A DNA stretch of 64,000 nucleotides from NCBI GenBank assembly GCA_023391095.1, contig JAEWBN010000021.1:1-64000 (forward strand), written 5' to 3'. Made by a program: the position numbers and the translations under genes. Positions 42,671 to 51,542 of this stretch are shown one piece after another. How positions within the stretch are numbered: position 1 is the first letter of the stretch; every line of letters begins with the position of its first letter. The DNA is from Pseudomonadota bacterium (GTDB lineage Bacteria; Pseudomonadota; Alphaproteobacteria; Rhizobiales; Devosiaceae). The notes under the pieces are model-generated. The model worked only from the letters and a program-made list of their open reading frames with translations, searched no databases and was not told the DNA's origin.

Positions 42671-42841
42671 TCCGCCGATCGCCGATAATATTTTTTTCTT
42701 GGTCCTCAGTCCATTTTTGTCTTTCTGTTCCGGTTTTGCGCAAGTTTATCGCGACTGAATAGTTGATCGAACAAATTGGGCAGTCCATGCGCAGGTCGGA
42801 GAACTTCGGGCATCGATGTATTCTGCGTAATATTGCCGGAT

Positions 42842-42870
42842 TTGACACACAATTCTGCCGTCTTTATGGT
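42842..42870 (+). promoter_or_regulatory. Sigma70-type promoter before the second binding-protein gene
   Basis: TTGACA (42842-42847), a 17-base spacer, then TATGGT (42865-42870), inside an unusually AT-rich intergenic region (42671-42902). It is 33 bases from the ATG, so the second binding protein can be expressed independently of the first. Confidence 0.6.
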
Positions 42871-42902
42871 CCCGCGCATCCACAACCGCAGGAGCATACC
42901 TG

Positions 42903-43928
42903 ATGATTTTCAAATCCGGTGGCATTGCCGCCGCGATGGCTGTTGCCCTATTGTCCGCGTCCAGCCTTCCCGTCCATGCCCAGGATGATGCCGCCCAGTG
43001 CGGTACCGACCGCAAGATCGACATTGCCGAGATGACCTGGCCGTCCGCTGCCGCCCTGGCGCATATCCATGCGACGGTGCTCGAGCACGGTTTTGGCTGC
43101 ACGGTCGAGATCGTTACCGGCGACACGGTCCCCACCGCCTCCTCCATGCTCAGCCGCGGCACGCCCGCCGTTGCGCCCGAGCTCTGGACCAGCACCATCG
43201 AGGATGCTTGGGCAGCAGGGATCGAAGAAGGCACGGTGGTGCAGCTCGGCGACGCCATCACTGATGGCACGGTGGAAGGCTGGTTCATCCCCGAATACGT
43301 GCAGGCCGAAAACCCCGAGCTGACCACGGCTGAAGCGGTGATCGCCCGCCCCGACCTCTTTGCCGACCCCGAAGATGCCAGCAAGGGTCGCCTTTATTCC
43401 TGCCCGCCGGGCTGGGCCTGCGAGCTCTCCACCACGGCGCTGTTTGAAGCCTATGGCATGGAAGAGACCTGGAACCTGTTCTCTCCCGGCTCGGGCGGCG
43501 CGCTTGACGCCTCCATCGCCCGCGCCTTTACCCGCGAAGAGCCGATCCTGTTCTACTATTGGGGTCCCACGGCCATTCTGGGCAAGTACCCCGCCGTGCA
43601 GCTCGACCTGGGTGAAATCGATCCCGATGTCTATGCCTGCAACACCAATATCGAATGCGATGAGCCGGCCGGCGTGACCGCCTATCCGTCCAGTCCCGCC
43701 GTTGTCGGCGCGGCCGCATGGCTTGAGGACGAAGCCCCTGTGGTGGCCGAATACTTCACCAAGGTGGGCCTCACCAATGCCCAGATCAGCGAATTGCTGG
43801 TCTATGGCGACGAAAACCAGGCCGATGCCGCCGAAACGGCCGAGAACTTCCTGCGCACCAAGCAGGATGTGTGGACCAACTGGGTCCCCGCCGAGGTTGC
43901 CGAGCGCGTGCTCGAACGCCTGGGCTAA
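42903..43928 (+). CDS. proX: Glycine betaine/proline type ABC transporter binding protein, second copy
   Basis: A 341-residue OpuAC/ProX-family protein with signal peptide MIFKSGGIAAAMAVALLSAS ending in VHAQ. Motifs: IDIAEMTWPSAAALAHIHA, GTPAVAPELW, GTVEGWFIPEY, YSCPPGWACE, EEPILFYYWGPTAIL. It lies directly before the permease and ATPase genes, so it is the likelier primary receptor of this importer, with the first copy as a variant of different affinity or ligand. GAG-type ribosome site lies in GCAGGAGCATACCTG. Confidence 0.9.
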   Translation: MIFKSGGIAAAMAVALLSASSLPVHAQDDAAQCGTDRKIDIAEMTWPSAAALAHIHATVLEHGFGCTVEIVTGDTVPTASSMLSRGTPAVAPELWTSTIEDAWAAGIEEGTVVQLGDAITDGTVEGWFIPEYVQAENPELTTAEAVIARPDLFADPEDASKGRLYSCPPGWACELSTTALFEAYGMEETWNLFSPGSGGALDASIARAFTREEPILFYYWGPTAILGKYPAVQLDLGEIDPDVYACNTNIECDEPAGVTAYPSSPAVVGAAAWLEDEAPVVAEYFTKVGLTNAQISELLVYGDENQADAAETAENFLRTKQDVWTNWVPAEVAERVLERLG

Positions 43929-43954
43929 GGCTGCCACCATCACTTTCCTCACGG

Positions 43955-43976
43955 CGGCCGGGTTTCGACCCGGCCG
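43955..43976 (+). other. Stable TTCG hairpin between binding protein and permease genes
   Basis: CGGCCGGGT-TTCG-ACCCGGCCG, a perfect 9-bp stem with no T run. Probably stabilises the upstream mRNA or causes partial termination, as at the potF-potG junction. Confidence 0.65.
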
Positions 43977-44051
43977 TTGTCCCGTGTCCGATCCCCAGTC
44001 CAGCAGATGCTGAATTCGGGTTTGGACGCCAAGCGAAAACAAAATCACGAC

Positions 44052-44924
44052 ATGTTTCCTGAACTGATCGACACGCGTCCGCTGCGCCGGGCGATTGACG
44101 ACGGCCTCAACTGGGTCGTCCGCAACTGGGGTGGCGAGCTTGAAGCCGCTGCCTATCCGCTCCTCATGCTGCTCAATTCCATCGAGCGCCTGCTCGTCGC
44201 CACCCCCTGGTGGCTGATGATGGCCATCGTGGTCGGAGTGGCGTGGCTGGCGACCCGCAACTGGCGCCTGCCCAGCCTGGTCCTGGTCTCCCTGCTGTTT
44301 CTCGGCATTATGGGGCTCTGGCGCGACGCCATGGCCACGACGGCGCTGATGATCGCGGCGACGCTGACGGTGATCGTCGCATCCATCCCCATTGGCGTCT
44401 GGATGAGCCGGTCCCTGCGCGTCCGGCAGATCGTGACGCCCGTGCTCGATCTGATGCAGACCCTGCCGAGCTTTGTTTATCTCATCCCCACGGTGATGAT
44501 CTTTGGCCCGGGCAAGATCCCGGCACTGCTCGCCACCATCGTTTATGCCGCGCCGCCCCTGGTGCGGCTGACCGACCTTGGCCTGCGCTCGGTCGATCCG
44601 GCCGTCATGGAAGCCAGCCGGTCCTTCGGCACCACGCCCAGCCAGCGGCTGCTTGGCGTACAGATCCCGCTGGCCCTGCCCACCATTCTGGCCGGGGTGA
44701 ACCAGACCACCATGATGGCGCTCGCCATGGTGGTGATCGCTTCCATGATCGGTGCCGGCGGGCTGGGCTATCAGGTCCTCCAGGGCATTGGCCGGCTGGA
44801 AGTCAGCCGCGGGCTCTTTGCGGGCCTGGGCATTGTCGTCCTCGCCATCATCTTTGACCGCATCACCCAGTCGTTCGGCAAGCAGTTGCAGGGCCGCATC
44901 GGCCTGACGGAGGCGCGCACATGA
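44052..44924 (+). CDS. proW: Glycine betaine/proline type ABC transporter permease ProW/OpuAB
   Basis: Inner-membrane permease of about 290 residues with an N-terminal amphipathic section, then helices (MMAIVVGVAWLATRNW, LVLVSLLFLGIMGLW and others) and the coupling region VDPAVMEASRSFGTTPSQRL. Start uncertain: the ATG at 44052 gives a family-like N-terminus (MFPELIDTRPLRRAIDD) but poor ribosome site; ATG 44007 and TTG 43977 are in frame. It overlaps the ATPase gene by four bases. Confidence 0.9.
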   Translation: MFPELIDTRPLRRAIDDGLNWVVRNWGGELEAAAYPLLMLLNSIERLLVATPWWLMMAIVVGVAWLATRNWRLPSLVLVSLLFLGIMGLWRDAMATTALMIAATLTVIVASIPIGVWMSRSLRVRQIVTPVLDLMQTLPSFVYLIPTVMIFGPGKIPALLATIVYAAPPLVRLTDLGLRSVDPAVMEASRSFGTTPSQRLLGVQIPLALPTILAGVNQTTMMALAMVVIASMIGAGGLGYQVLQGIGRLEVSRGLFAGLGIVVLAIIFDRITQSFGKQLQGRIGLTEART

Positions 44925-45985
44925 ACGCCATCGATTCCAATACCGACTTCGCCATCCGCATGCGCGGCGTCACCAAGATCTTCGGCTCCGACCCGGAGGG
45001 GGCGCTTGCGCTGCTGCGCGCCGGCAAGTCCAAGACCGAGGTACAGGCCGAAACCGACCACGTTGTCGGGCTCGACAATGTCTCGCTCGATATCGCCCGG
45101 GGCGAAATATTCGTCGTCATGGGCCTGTCGGGTTCCGGCAAGTCCACGCTGATCCGTCACGTCAACCGGCTGATCGACCCCACGGCTGGCGAGATCGTCG
45201 TCGAGGGCCATGACGTCATGAAGATGAGCCTGCCCGAATTGCGCACCTATCGGCGCAATACCGTGGCCATGGTGTTCCAGAAGTTCGGTCTGTTGCCGCA
45301 CCGCTCGGTCATCGACAATGTCGCCTATGGGCTCGAGGTCAAGGGTGTGCCCAAGGCCGAGCGGCTCGAACGGGCTGCCAAGTGGATCGAGACGGTGGGC
45401 CTCTCCGGCTATGAACAGAGCCGGCCGCGGCAATTGTCGGGCGGCCAGCAACAGCGGGTGGGCCTCGCCCGTGCGCTGGCGCTCGACACCGACATCATTC
45501 TCATGGACGAGGCCTTTTCCGCCCTCGACCCCCTGATCCGTTCGGGCATGCAGGACCAGTTGATGGAGCTGCAGAAGAGCCTGGGCAAGACCATCCTCTT
45601 CATCACCCACGATTTCGACGAGGCCCTCAAGATTGCCGATCGCATCGCCGTGCTCAAGGATGGCGCGGTGCAGCAGGAGGGCAGGCCGAAGGATATCGTG
45701 CTCAAGCCCGCCAATGAGCATATCGAGGAGTTTGTGCGCGAGGTGAACAAGGCGCGCGTCATCCAGCTGCGCACCATCATGGAGCGTGGCAATTTCGATC
45801 GCTGCGCCCAGGCGGTGCCGGCGAGCACGCGCTGCGAGGAAATCCTGCCCTATTTCGCCGAGCATCAGTGGATCGGGGTGCTCGACGATGAGGGCCGCCA
45901 GATCGGTCGGGTGACGGCAGACCGCATCATCCGGGCCCTGGCGCGCTATACGCCGGGGGTCAGCGAGGGCAACGGAGGCTCTTGA
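44921..45985 (+). CDS. proV: Glycine betaine/proline type ABC transporter ATP-binding protein ProV/OpuAA
   Basis: A 354-residue ATPase. Typical ProV insertion before the Walker A region (EGALALLRAGKSKTEV), Walker A GLSGSGKST, KFGLLPHRSVIDNVAYGLE, signature LSGGQQQRVGLARAL, Walker B IILMDEAFSALDP. The C-terminal part is shorter than the two-CBS region of E. coli ProV; only one CBS-like unit seems present (WIGVLDDEGRQIGRV), which could change osmotic or nucleotide sensing. Confidence 0.94.
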   Translation: MNAIDSNTDFAIRMRGVTKIFGSDPEGALALLRAGKSKTEVQAETDHVVGLDNVSLDIARGEIFVVMGLSGSGKSTLIRHVNRLIDPTAGEIVVEGHDVMKMSLPELRTYRRNTVAMVFQKFGLLPHRSVIDNVAYGLEVKGVPKAERLERAAKWIETVGLSGYEQSRPRQLSGGQQQRVGLARALALDTDIILMDEAFSALDPLIRSGMQDQLMELQKSLGKTILFITHDFDEALKIADRIAVLKDGAVQQEGRPKDIVLKPANEHIEEFVREVNKARVIQLRTIMERGNFDRCAQAVPASTRCEEILPYFAEHQWIGVLDDEGRQIGRVTADRIIRALARYTPGVSEGNGGS

Positions 45986-46106
45986 TCAGACTTGAGGCCT
46001 AGAACGACAGTCTGATGACAGCTTTGCACGCCGGACAGTTGCGCAGCGGCGTGGGCCGTGGCTATAACCGGGCTGGTTAAGCCTAGACGGCAGGGGAGCA
46101 ACAGCC

Positions 46107-46523
46107 TTGGAATTGAAGCGGATCAACGACCACGTCAGTGTTTCGGGCCAGATCGAACCATCTGATGTGGCCACGCTCAAAGACCTGGGCTTTGTTGCCA
46201 TCGTCAACAACCGTCCGGACGGGGAAGCCCCCGATCAGCCGGCCGGCGCCGAGATCGAAGCAGCCGCCAAGGCTGCCGGGCTTGCCTATCATGCCATTCC
46301 GCTGGGTCGCGAAGGGGTCAATCCCGATCTCGTGGCCCAGACCAAGGCCGTGCTTGAGGGGAGCAACGGTCCGGTCTTCTGTTATTGCCGTTCGGGTACC
46401 CGCTCGACCACGCTGTGGGCCCTGAGCCAGGCGGGAGAGGCACCAGCCGAGGAGATCATCTCCCAGGCGGCAGAGGCTGGATATGACATGAGCCACCTGG
46501 CCGGGTATCTCGGCCGGAACTGA
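46107..46523 (+). CDS. DUF442/TIGR01244 family phosphatase-like protein
   Basis: A 138-residue protein of the TIGR01244 family (also the N-terminal domain of BlhA-type fusion proteins). Opening RINDHVSVSGQIEPSDVATL and the P-loop-like CYCRSGTRS, a Cys-x5-Arg signature of the tyrosine-phosphatase/rhodanese-like fold, are visible. A TTG start at 46107 is supported by AGGGGAG nine bases upstream and by the family N-terminus; no ATG fits. The reaction is unknown; a role near sulfide metabolism is suggested for fused relatives only. Confidence 0.82.
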   Translation: MELKRINDHVSVSGQIEPSDVATLKDLGFVAIVNNRPDGEAPDQPAGAEIEAAAKAAGLAYHAIPLGREGVNPDLVAQTKAVLEGSNGPVFCYCRSGTRSTTLWALSQAGEAPAEEIISQAAEAGYDMSHLAGYLGRN

Positions 46524-46628
46524 GAGAGACCTTTCGACGGTTGGGCGGTCAACCGTCCCTTCCGTTGCTGTTGCTGAGCCGGACCGGCCTGCCCGGTCCC
46601 AAGCCCCTCATGCTCGGAATTTAAATCG

Positions 46629-49600
46629 ATGCCAATCAAGAAAATCCTCGTCGCGAACCGCAGCGAAATCGCTATCCGTGTGTTCCGCGCTGCCAATGAA
46701 CTGGGGCTCAAGACTGTCGCGGCCTATGCCGAGGAAGACAAACTGGCCCTCCATCGCTTCAAGGCGGACGAGGCCTATCTGATCGGCAAGGGCAAGGGCC
46801 CGGTCGAAGCCTATCTGCAGATCGACGAATATATCCGCATCGCCAGGCTCTCCGGCGCCGACGCCATCCATCCCGGCTACGGTCTTCTTTCCGAAAGCCC
46901 GGAATTCGTCGACGCCTGCGAGGCGGCGGGCATCATCTTTATCGGGCCGCGGGCCCAGACCATGCGCGATCTGGGCAACAAGGTTGCCGCGCGCAACATG
47001 GCCATTGCCTCCAACGTGCCTGTTGTTCCGGCCACCGATGCGCTGCCTGATGATATGGAAGCGGTCAAGCGCATGGCCGCCGAGATCGGTTACCCGCTGA
47101 TGCTCAAGGCATCCTGGGGTGGCGGTGGCCGCGGCATGCGCCGCATCATGGACGAGTCCACCCTTGTGGCCGAAGTCTCCGAAGGCAAGCGCGAAGCCAA
47201 GGCCGCCTTCGGCAAGGACGAGATGTATCTCGAAAAGCTGATCGAGCGCGCCCGCCACGTGGAAGTGCAGCTGATCGGCGACGACCATGGCAATCTCGTC
47301 CATCTCTACGAACGCGACTGCTCGGTGCAGCGCCGCAACCAGAAGGTTGTCGAACGCGCCCCCGCGCCCTACCTTTCCGACGCAGTCCGCAAGGAACTGA
47401 CCGACGCCGCCGTGCGCCTGGGCAAGGCCGCCAATTATCGCGGCGCCGGTACGGTCGAATTCCTCATGGATGCCGATACCGACAAGTTCTACTTCATCGA
47501 AGTGAACCCGCGCATCCAGGTGGAACACACCGTCACCGAGGAAGTCACCGGTATCGACATCGTCAAGGCGCAGATCCATCTGCTCGACGGCGCTGTCATC
47601 GGCACGCCCGAGTCCGGCGTCCCGGCACAGGAAAACATCCGCCTCAACGGCAATGCCATCCAGTGCCGTGTCACCACCGAGGACCCCGAGCAGAACTTCA
47701 TCCCCGACTATGGCCGCATCACCGCCTATCGCGGCGCCACCGGTTTCGGCGTGCGGCTCGATGGCGGCACGGCTTATTCCGGCGCTGTCATCACCCGCTA
47801 CTACGATCCGCTCTTGGAAAAGGTCACCTGCTGGGCGCCCTCAGCCGATGAAGCGATTGCGCGCATGCACCGCGCCCTGCGCGAATTCCGCATCCGTGGC
47901 GTGGCGACCAATCTCGCCTTCCTCGAAAACATCATCACCCACCCCGATTTCCTCGAGAACCGCTATACGACGCGCTTCATCGACACGACGCCTGATCTCT
48001 TCAACTTCAAGCCGCGCAAGGACCGGGCGACCAAGCTCCTGAGCTATATCGCCGACGTCACCGTCAACGGGCATCCCGAAGTGCGCGACCGGCCGCGTCC
48101 GCCGGCCGATGCCGCGGCGCCGATCCTGCCCGAATTTCCGCCGCTGTCAGTGGTTGAAGGCTCCCGCCAGGTCCTCGACCGGGACGGCCCGGAACGGCTC
48201 GCCAGGTGGATGAAGGCGCAGGAGCGGGTGCTTTTCACCGATACGACCATGCGCGACGCGCACCAGTCGCTGCTTGCGACGCGCATGCGCTCCTTCGACA
48301 TTACCCGTATTGCTCAGGCATATTCGCGCGGCCTGCCCGACCTCTTCAGCCTCGAATGCTGGGGCGGGGCGACGTTTGACGTTTCCATGCGCTTCCTCAA
48401 CGAGGATCCCTGGGAACGGCTGGCCAAGGTGCGCGAAGGCGCGCCAAACATCCTCACCCAGATGCTGCTGCGCGGCTCCAATGGCGTCGGCTACACCAAT
48501 TACCCCGACAATGTGGTGCAGTTCTTCGTCAAGCAGGCAGCGCGCGGCGGAGTCGATATTTTCCGCATCTTCGACTGCCTCAACTGGGTCGAGAATATGC
48601 GCGTCTCCATCGACGCGGTGGCGGCCGAGGGAAAGGTCGCCGAAGGCGCCATCTGCTATACCGGCGACCTGTTCGACCCTGATCGCTCCAAGTATGACCT
48701 CAAATATTATGTGGGTCTGGCCAAGGAGCTGGAATCTGCCGGTGTCCATGTCCTTGGCATCAAGGACATGGCGGGGCTGTTGAAGCCTGCTGCGGCCAAG
48801 AAGCTGGTCGAGGTGCTCAAGCAGGAAGTCGGCCTGCCCATCCACCTTCATACCCATGACACGTCAGGCGCTTCGGCGGCGACGGTTCTGGCAGCGGTTG
48901 CAGCCGGTGTCGATGCCGTCGACGCGGCCATGGATGCCCTTTCCTCGACCACGTCGCAGCCAACCCTCGGTTCGCTCGTGGCTGCGCTCGAGGGCGACGC
49001 GCGCGATCCCGGCCTCGACGCCAGGGCAATCCGCCAGATTTCCTTTTACTGGGAAGCCGTGCGCACCCAGTACCGGGCCTTCGAGAGCGATCTCAAGGGC
49101 GGCGCCTCGGAAGTCTATCTGCACGAAATGCCGGGCGGCCAGTTCACCAATCTCAAGGAGCAGGCGCGCTCGCTGGGTCTTGAAACCCGCTGGCACGAGG
49201 TCGCCCAGACCTATGCCGACGTCAACCAGATGTTCGGCGATATCGTCAAGGTCACGCCCTCGTCCAAGGTGGTCGGCGACATGGCGCTGGCCATGGTCTC
49301 GGCCGGCATTACCCGCGCCGATGTCGAAAACCCGGACAAGGACATTGCCTTCCCCGATTCGGTGGTCGGCTTCTTTGCCGGTGACCTGGGCCAGCCGCCG
49401 GGTGGATTCCCCGAAACGCTGCAGAAGAAGGTTCTCAAGGGCAAGACCCCGCTGACCGAGCGTCCGGGCTCCTATCTCAAGCCCATTGACGTCGAAGCCG
49501 AGCGCAAGAAGATTTCCGAAGAGGTCGGCATGCCGGTCGACGATTTCCGGCTCGCCTCGTACCTCATGTATCCCAAGGTCTATTCGGACTTCGAAAAGAC

Positions 49601-50069
49601 CCAGGATCGCTATGGCCCGACGGAAGTGCTGCCCACGCCGGTCTATTTCTACGGGCTTCAGGAAGGCGACGAACTGCTGGTCGATATCGAAAAGGGCAAA
49701 ACCCTTGTCGTGACCTATCAGGGCCGTGCCCCCACCAATGAAAAGGGCGAAGTGCGCGTCTTCTTCGACCTCAACGGCCAGCCGCGCACCATCACCGTGC
49801 CGGATCGTCTCAAGGCCGGCGAGGTCAAGGTTCGCGCCAAGGCCGCGGCCGGTGATCCCAAGCAGGTCGGCGCGCCCATGCCCGGCGTCATCTCGACCCT
49901 CGCCGTCAAGGAAGGCCAGAAGGTTACCGCAGGCGACGTGCTCTGCTCCATCGAAGCGATGAAGATGGAAACGGCGATCCACGCGGAAGTGGATGGCGTG
50001 GTGGCCGAACTCCTGATCAAGCCCGGCGACCAGATCGACGCCAAGGACCTCTTGGTCCGGCTGGACTAA
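46629..50069 (+). CDS. pyc: Pyruvate carboxylase
   Basis: An 1146-residue biotin enzyme making oxaloacetate from pyruvate and bicarbonate (anaplerosis). Domains: biotin carboxylase (1-450; KILVANRSEIAIRVFRAA, glycine-rich GGGGRGMR, YFIEVNPRIQVEHTVTEE), carboxyltransferase (about 530-810; FTDTTMRDAHQSLLATRMR with metal ligands), allosteric/PC linker, and biotinyl domain with Lys1112 in EAMKMET. Single-chain alpha4 type, full length. It is followed by a bidirectional terminator. Confidence 0.98.
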   Translation: MPIKKILVANRSEIAIRVFRAANELGLKTVAAYAEEDKLALHRFKADEAYLIGKGKGPVEAYLQIDEYIRIARLSGADAIHPGYGLLSESPEFVDACEAAGIIFIGPRAQTMRDLGNKVAARNMAIASNVPVVPATDALPDDMEAVKRMAAEIGYPLMLKASWGGGGRGMRRIMDESTLVAEVSEGKREAKAAFGKDEMYLEKLIERARHVEVQLIGDDHGNLVHLYERDCSVQRRNQKVVERAPAPYLSDAVRKELTDAAVRLGKAANYRGAGTVEFLMDADTDKFYFIEVNPRIQVEHTVTEEVTGIDIVKAQIHLLDGAVIGTPESGVPAQENIRLNGNAIQCRVTTEDPEQNFIPDYGRITAYRGATGFGVRLDGGTAYSGAVITRYYDPLLEKVTCWAPSADEAIARMHRALREFRIRGVATNLAFLENIITHPDFLENRYTTRFIDTTPDLFNFKPRKDRATKLLSYIADVTVNGHPEVRDRPRPPADAAAPILPEFPPLSVVEGSRQVLDRDGPERLARWMKAQERVLFTDTTMRDAHQSLLATRMRSFDITRIAQAYSRGLPDLFSLECWGGATFDVSMRFLNEDPWERLAKVREGAPNILTQMLLRGSNGVGYTNYPDNVVQFFVKQAARGGVDIFRIFDCLNWVENMRVSIDAVAAEGKVAEGAICYTGDLFDPDRSKYDLKYYVGLAKELESAGVHVLGIKDMAGLLKPAAAKKLVEVLKQEVGLPIHLHTHDTSGASAATVLAAVAAGVDAVDAAMDALSSTTSQPTLGSLVAALEGDARDPGLDARAIRQISFYWEAVRTQYRAFESDLKGGASEVYLHEMPGGQFTNLKEQARSLGLETRWHEVAQTYADVNQMFGDIVKVTPSSKVVGDMALAMVSAGITRADVENPDKDIAFPDSVVGFFAGDLGQPPGGFPETLQKKVLKGKTPLTERPGSYLKPIDVEAERKKISEEVGMPVDDFRLASYLMYPKVYSDFEKTQDRYGPTEVLPTPVYFYGLQEGDELLVDIEKGKTLVVTYQGRAPTNEKGEVRVFFDLNGQPRTITVPDRLKAGEVKVRAKAAAGDPKQVGAPMPGVISTLAVKEGQKVTAGDVLCSIEAMKMETAIHAEVDGVVAELLIKPGDQIDAKDLLVRLD

Positions 50070-50072
50070 AGC

Positions 50073-50100
50073 AAAAGGCCCGGAGCGATCCGGGCCTTTT
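50073..50100. terminator. Bidirectional terminator between pyc and the Rnk-like gene
   Basis: AAAAGGCCCGGA-GCGA-TCCGGGCCTTTT: a 12-bp stem with A and T tracts on each side, serving both convergent transcripts. Confidence 0.93.
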
Positions 50101-50104
50101 CGGT

Positions 50105-50554
50105 TCAGGCGGCGCTGGGGCCGGGGTCCTCGCCATCGCGCGCCGGCGTATTGGCAACCTTGAGCACCTTGATCCGGTGCGTGACTCCGTCGGCATCGAG
50201 CCAGCTCATCACATGGTCCGGTCGAAGGCCCAGCAGGGCTGCGCCATGCGATGAGGTCACCGACAGCCGATAGCCGCCGGGCAGGTGCTCGTCGCCGGGC
50301 ATGACCAGCTTCACCGTCCGCTCCTCGCCGGGAACCGGCTTGTAGCGCACGATCGAGCCGATGCGCACCACGTCGGGCGGCAGGGCCGTGTCCTCGACGA
50401 TCCGCGCCCGATCCAGCTCATAGAGCAGGAAGTCGATGCGGTCGCTGCTGTCCCCGATATCGGTCATCGCCGCGATGGTGAGCTTTTTGTGCTCCTTCTG
50501 GCCGATGATGATTTCGGGCGACTGGCCCCAGTCTGCAAGCGAGATCGTGGTCAT
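50105..50554 (-). CDS. Rnk-like GreA/GreB C-terminal domain protein
   Basis: A 149-residue protein whose C-terminal two thirds match the GreA/GreB C-terminal fold used by Rnk (regulator of nucleoside diphosphate kinase): VRIGSIVRYKPVPGEERTVKLVMP followed by SVTSSHGAALLGLRPDHVMSW. The N-terminal coiled coil of Gre factors is reduced to a short helix, so it could bind RNA polymerase's secondary channel region without cleaving transcripts. Its ATG overlaps the stop of a zinc-ribbon gene by four bases. Confidence 0.82.
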   Translation of the reverse strand: MTTISLADWGQSPEIIIGQKEHKKLTIAAMTDIGDSSDRIDFLLYELDRARIVEDTALPPDVVRIGSIVRYKPVPGEERTVKLVMPGDEHLPGGYRLSVTSSHGAALLGLRPDHVMSWLDADGVTHRIKVLKVANTPARDGEDPGPSAA

Positions 50555-50724
50555 GTCAGCTCCTTGCCGTCCGGCTTGGCCGGCTCGGTCTTGCGGTCAT
50601 AAACCGAAAACAGGTGCTCTGGCGGGGACCCGGTGTCCCCATAGCTCTTGTGGCACCAGGGGCAGCGCCGGGCTGCCCGTGGGCGGGGGCCGGAACAGGA
50701 CCGGCAATAGCGCAATATCTGCAA
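50551..50724 (-). CDS. Small zinc-ribbon protein coupled to the Rnk-like gene
   Basis: A 57-residue protein with two Cys-x2-Cys knuckles: YCRSC at residues 6-10 and CPWC at 20-23, an arginine/proline-rich loop between them, and a charged tail. The start is a TTG at 50724 with AAAGGA about seven bases upstream; no ATG is in frame between the preceding stop (50743-50745) and the first knuckle. The stop overlaps the ATG of the Rnk-like gene (ATGA). Function unknown; a nucleic-acid or RNA polymerase contact is a guess from the fold and partner. Confidence 0.65.
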   Translation of the reverse strand: MQILRYCRSCSGPRPRAARRCPWCHKSYGDTGSPPEHLFSVYDRKTEPAKPDGKELT

Positions 50725-50742
50725 CGATTTGTCCTTTCCGGG

Positions 50743-50952
50743 TCATGCCAGCGGGGAAGTGCTGAGGGTCTGGAGCACGCGCGCACGATCTTCGGGCGAG
50801 CGCAGGCGAATGGTCATGGTCTCGGTCTTGATCGGGGTCTGCGGCGGCAGGCTGTAGCTCAGCTCGGGCAGGTGCTCTTCGGCCCAGGTGCGGAAGCGGC
50901 TGATCTTATGGCTGCCGGAAATGGGAAGGGTGACGGAATACTTGAAGGTCAT
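50743..50952 (-). CDS. Small conserved-looking protein of unknown function
   Basis: A 69-residue protein from the ATG at 50952 (an open extension to 51006 looks non-coding). The sequence is polar with a beta-rich start (FKYSVTLPISG) and helical end (SPEDRARVLQTLS). It lies 18 bases upstream of the zinc-ribbon gene, on the same strand, so the three small genes likely form one operon. I do not recognise a family. Confidence 0.55.
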   Translation of the reverse strand: MTFKYSVTLPISGSHKISRFRTWAEEHLPELSYSLPPQTPIKTETMTIRLRSPEDRARVLQTLSTSPLA

Positions 50953-51187
50953 CGCAAGGTCTTTCTGACATGCGCAGGCGCCGCGCCTTGCGGCGCGGTT
51001 GGGCATGCTTTTGGATTTGGGGTAGGGCTCAGGATCCTGGTGCCGCTCTTGCCCTCAGGGCAGGTAGCAACACCAGGCCATCAGCCTGCCTTGCGAAGGC
51101 GGCTCTGAAATAGGCGCAGCGCTGTGAACGAGATGCTCATGGCTTTCATCATGGCCAAATCAGAGAACAAGTCAAATCCGGGCCCGG
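50953..51187. other. Intergenic region with no supported gene
   Basis: About 235 bases upstream of the small-gene operon and downstream of the YkvA-family gene. No promoter, terminator or RNA could be assigned with confidence. Confidence 0.4.
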
Positions 51188-51487
51188 CTAAAGCCGCCGG
51201 GCGCGACCGTCGACGGTCTTGCCGTATTTGCCGGCATAGACCGGCTGCGGCACGGGAATGCGCGAAACGATCCAGCTCACCATCAGCGGGATCAGCACCA
51301 GGTCGTCCACCCAGCCTAGCAGCGGCAGCACATCGGGAATGATGTCGAACGGGTTGACCAGGTAGAAGGCGGCAAAAAGCGTCGCCGCCTTGAGATAAAG
51401 CGGGGTCTCGCGCGCCCAGAATGCGGTCCAGAGCTGCACGACTTCCTTGCGGAAGAGGAAAATGCGGGGAAGGAGCCTGTTCATCAT
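51188..51487 (-). CDS. YkvA/DUF1232 family small membrane protein
   Basis: A 99-residue protein with the DUF1232 core: YLKAATLFAAFYLVNPFDII followed by PDVLPLLGWVDDLVLIPLM, the diagnostic P-x-D-x-I-P-D string. Two hydrophobic segments. Two consecutive ATG codons (51487, 51484) can start it. The role of the family is unknown. Confidence 0.88.
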   Translation of the reverse strand: MMNRLLPRIFLFRKEVVQLWTAFWARETPLYLKAATLFAAFYLVNPFDIIPDVLPLLGWVDDLVLIPLMVSWIVSRIPVPQPVYAGKYGKTVDGRARRL

Positions 51488-51542
51488 GCCCTATAGATGG
51501 GGCCTGCGGACCGCCATTCAAGACCGGACCGCGGCCTGCGAC

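Noticed and set aside
42654..42897. Short minus-strand frames between the two betaine-type binding proteins
   Set aside because: The interval is AT-rich and contains a good plus-strand promoter; the frames lack ribosome sites and similarity.
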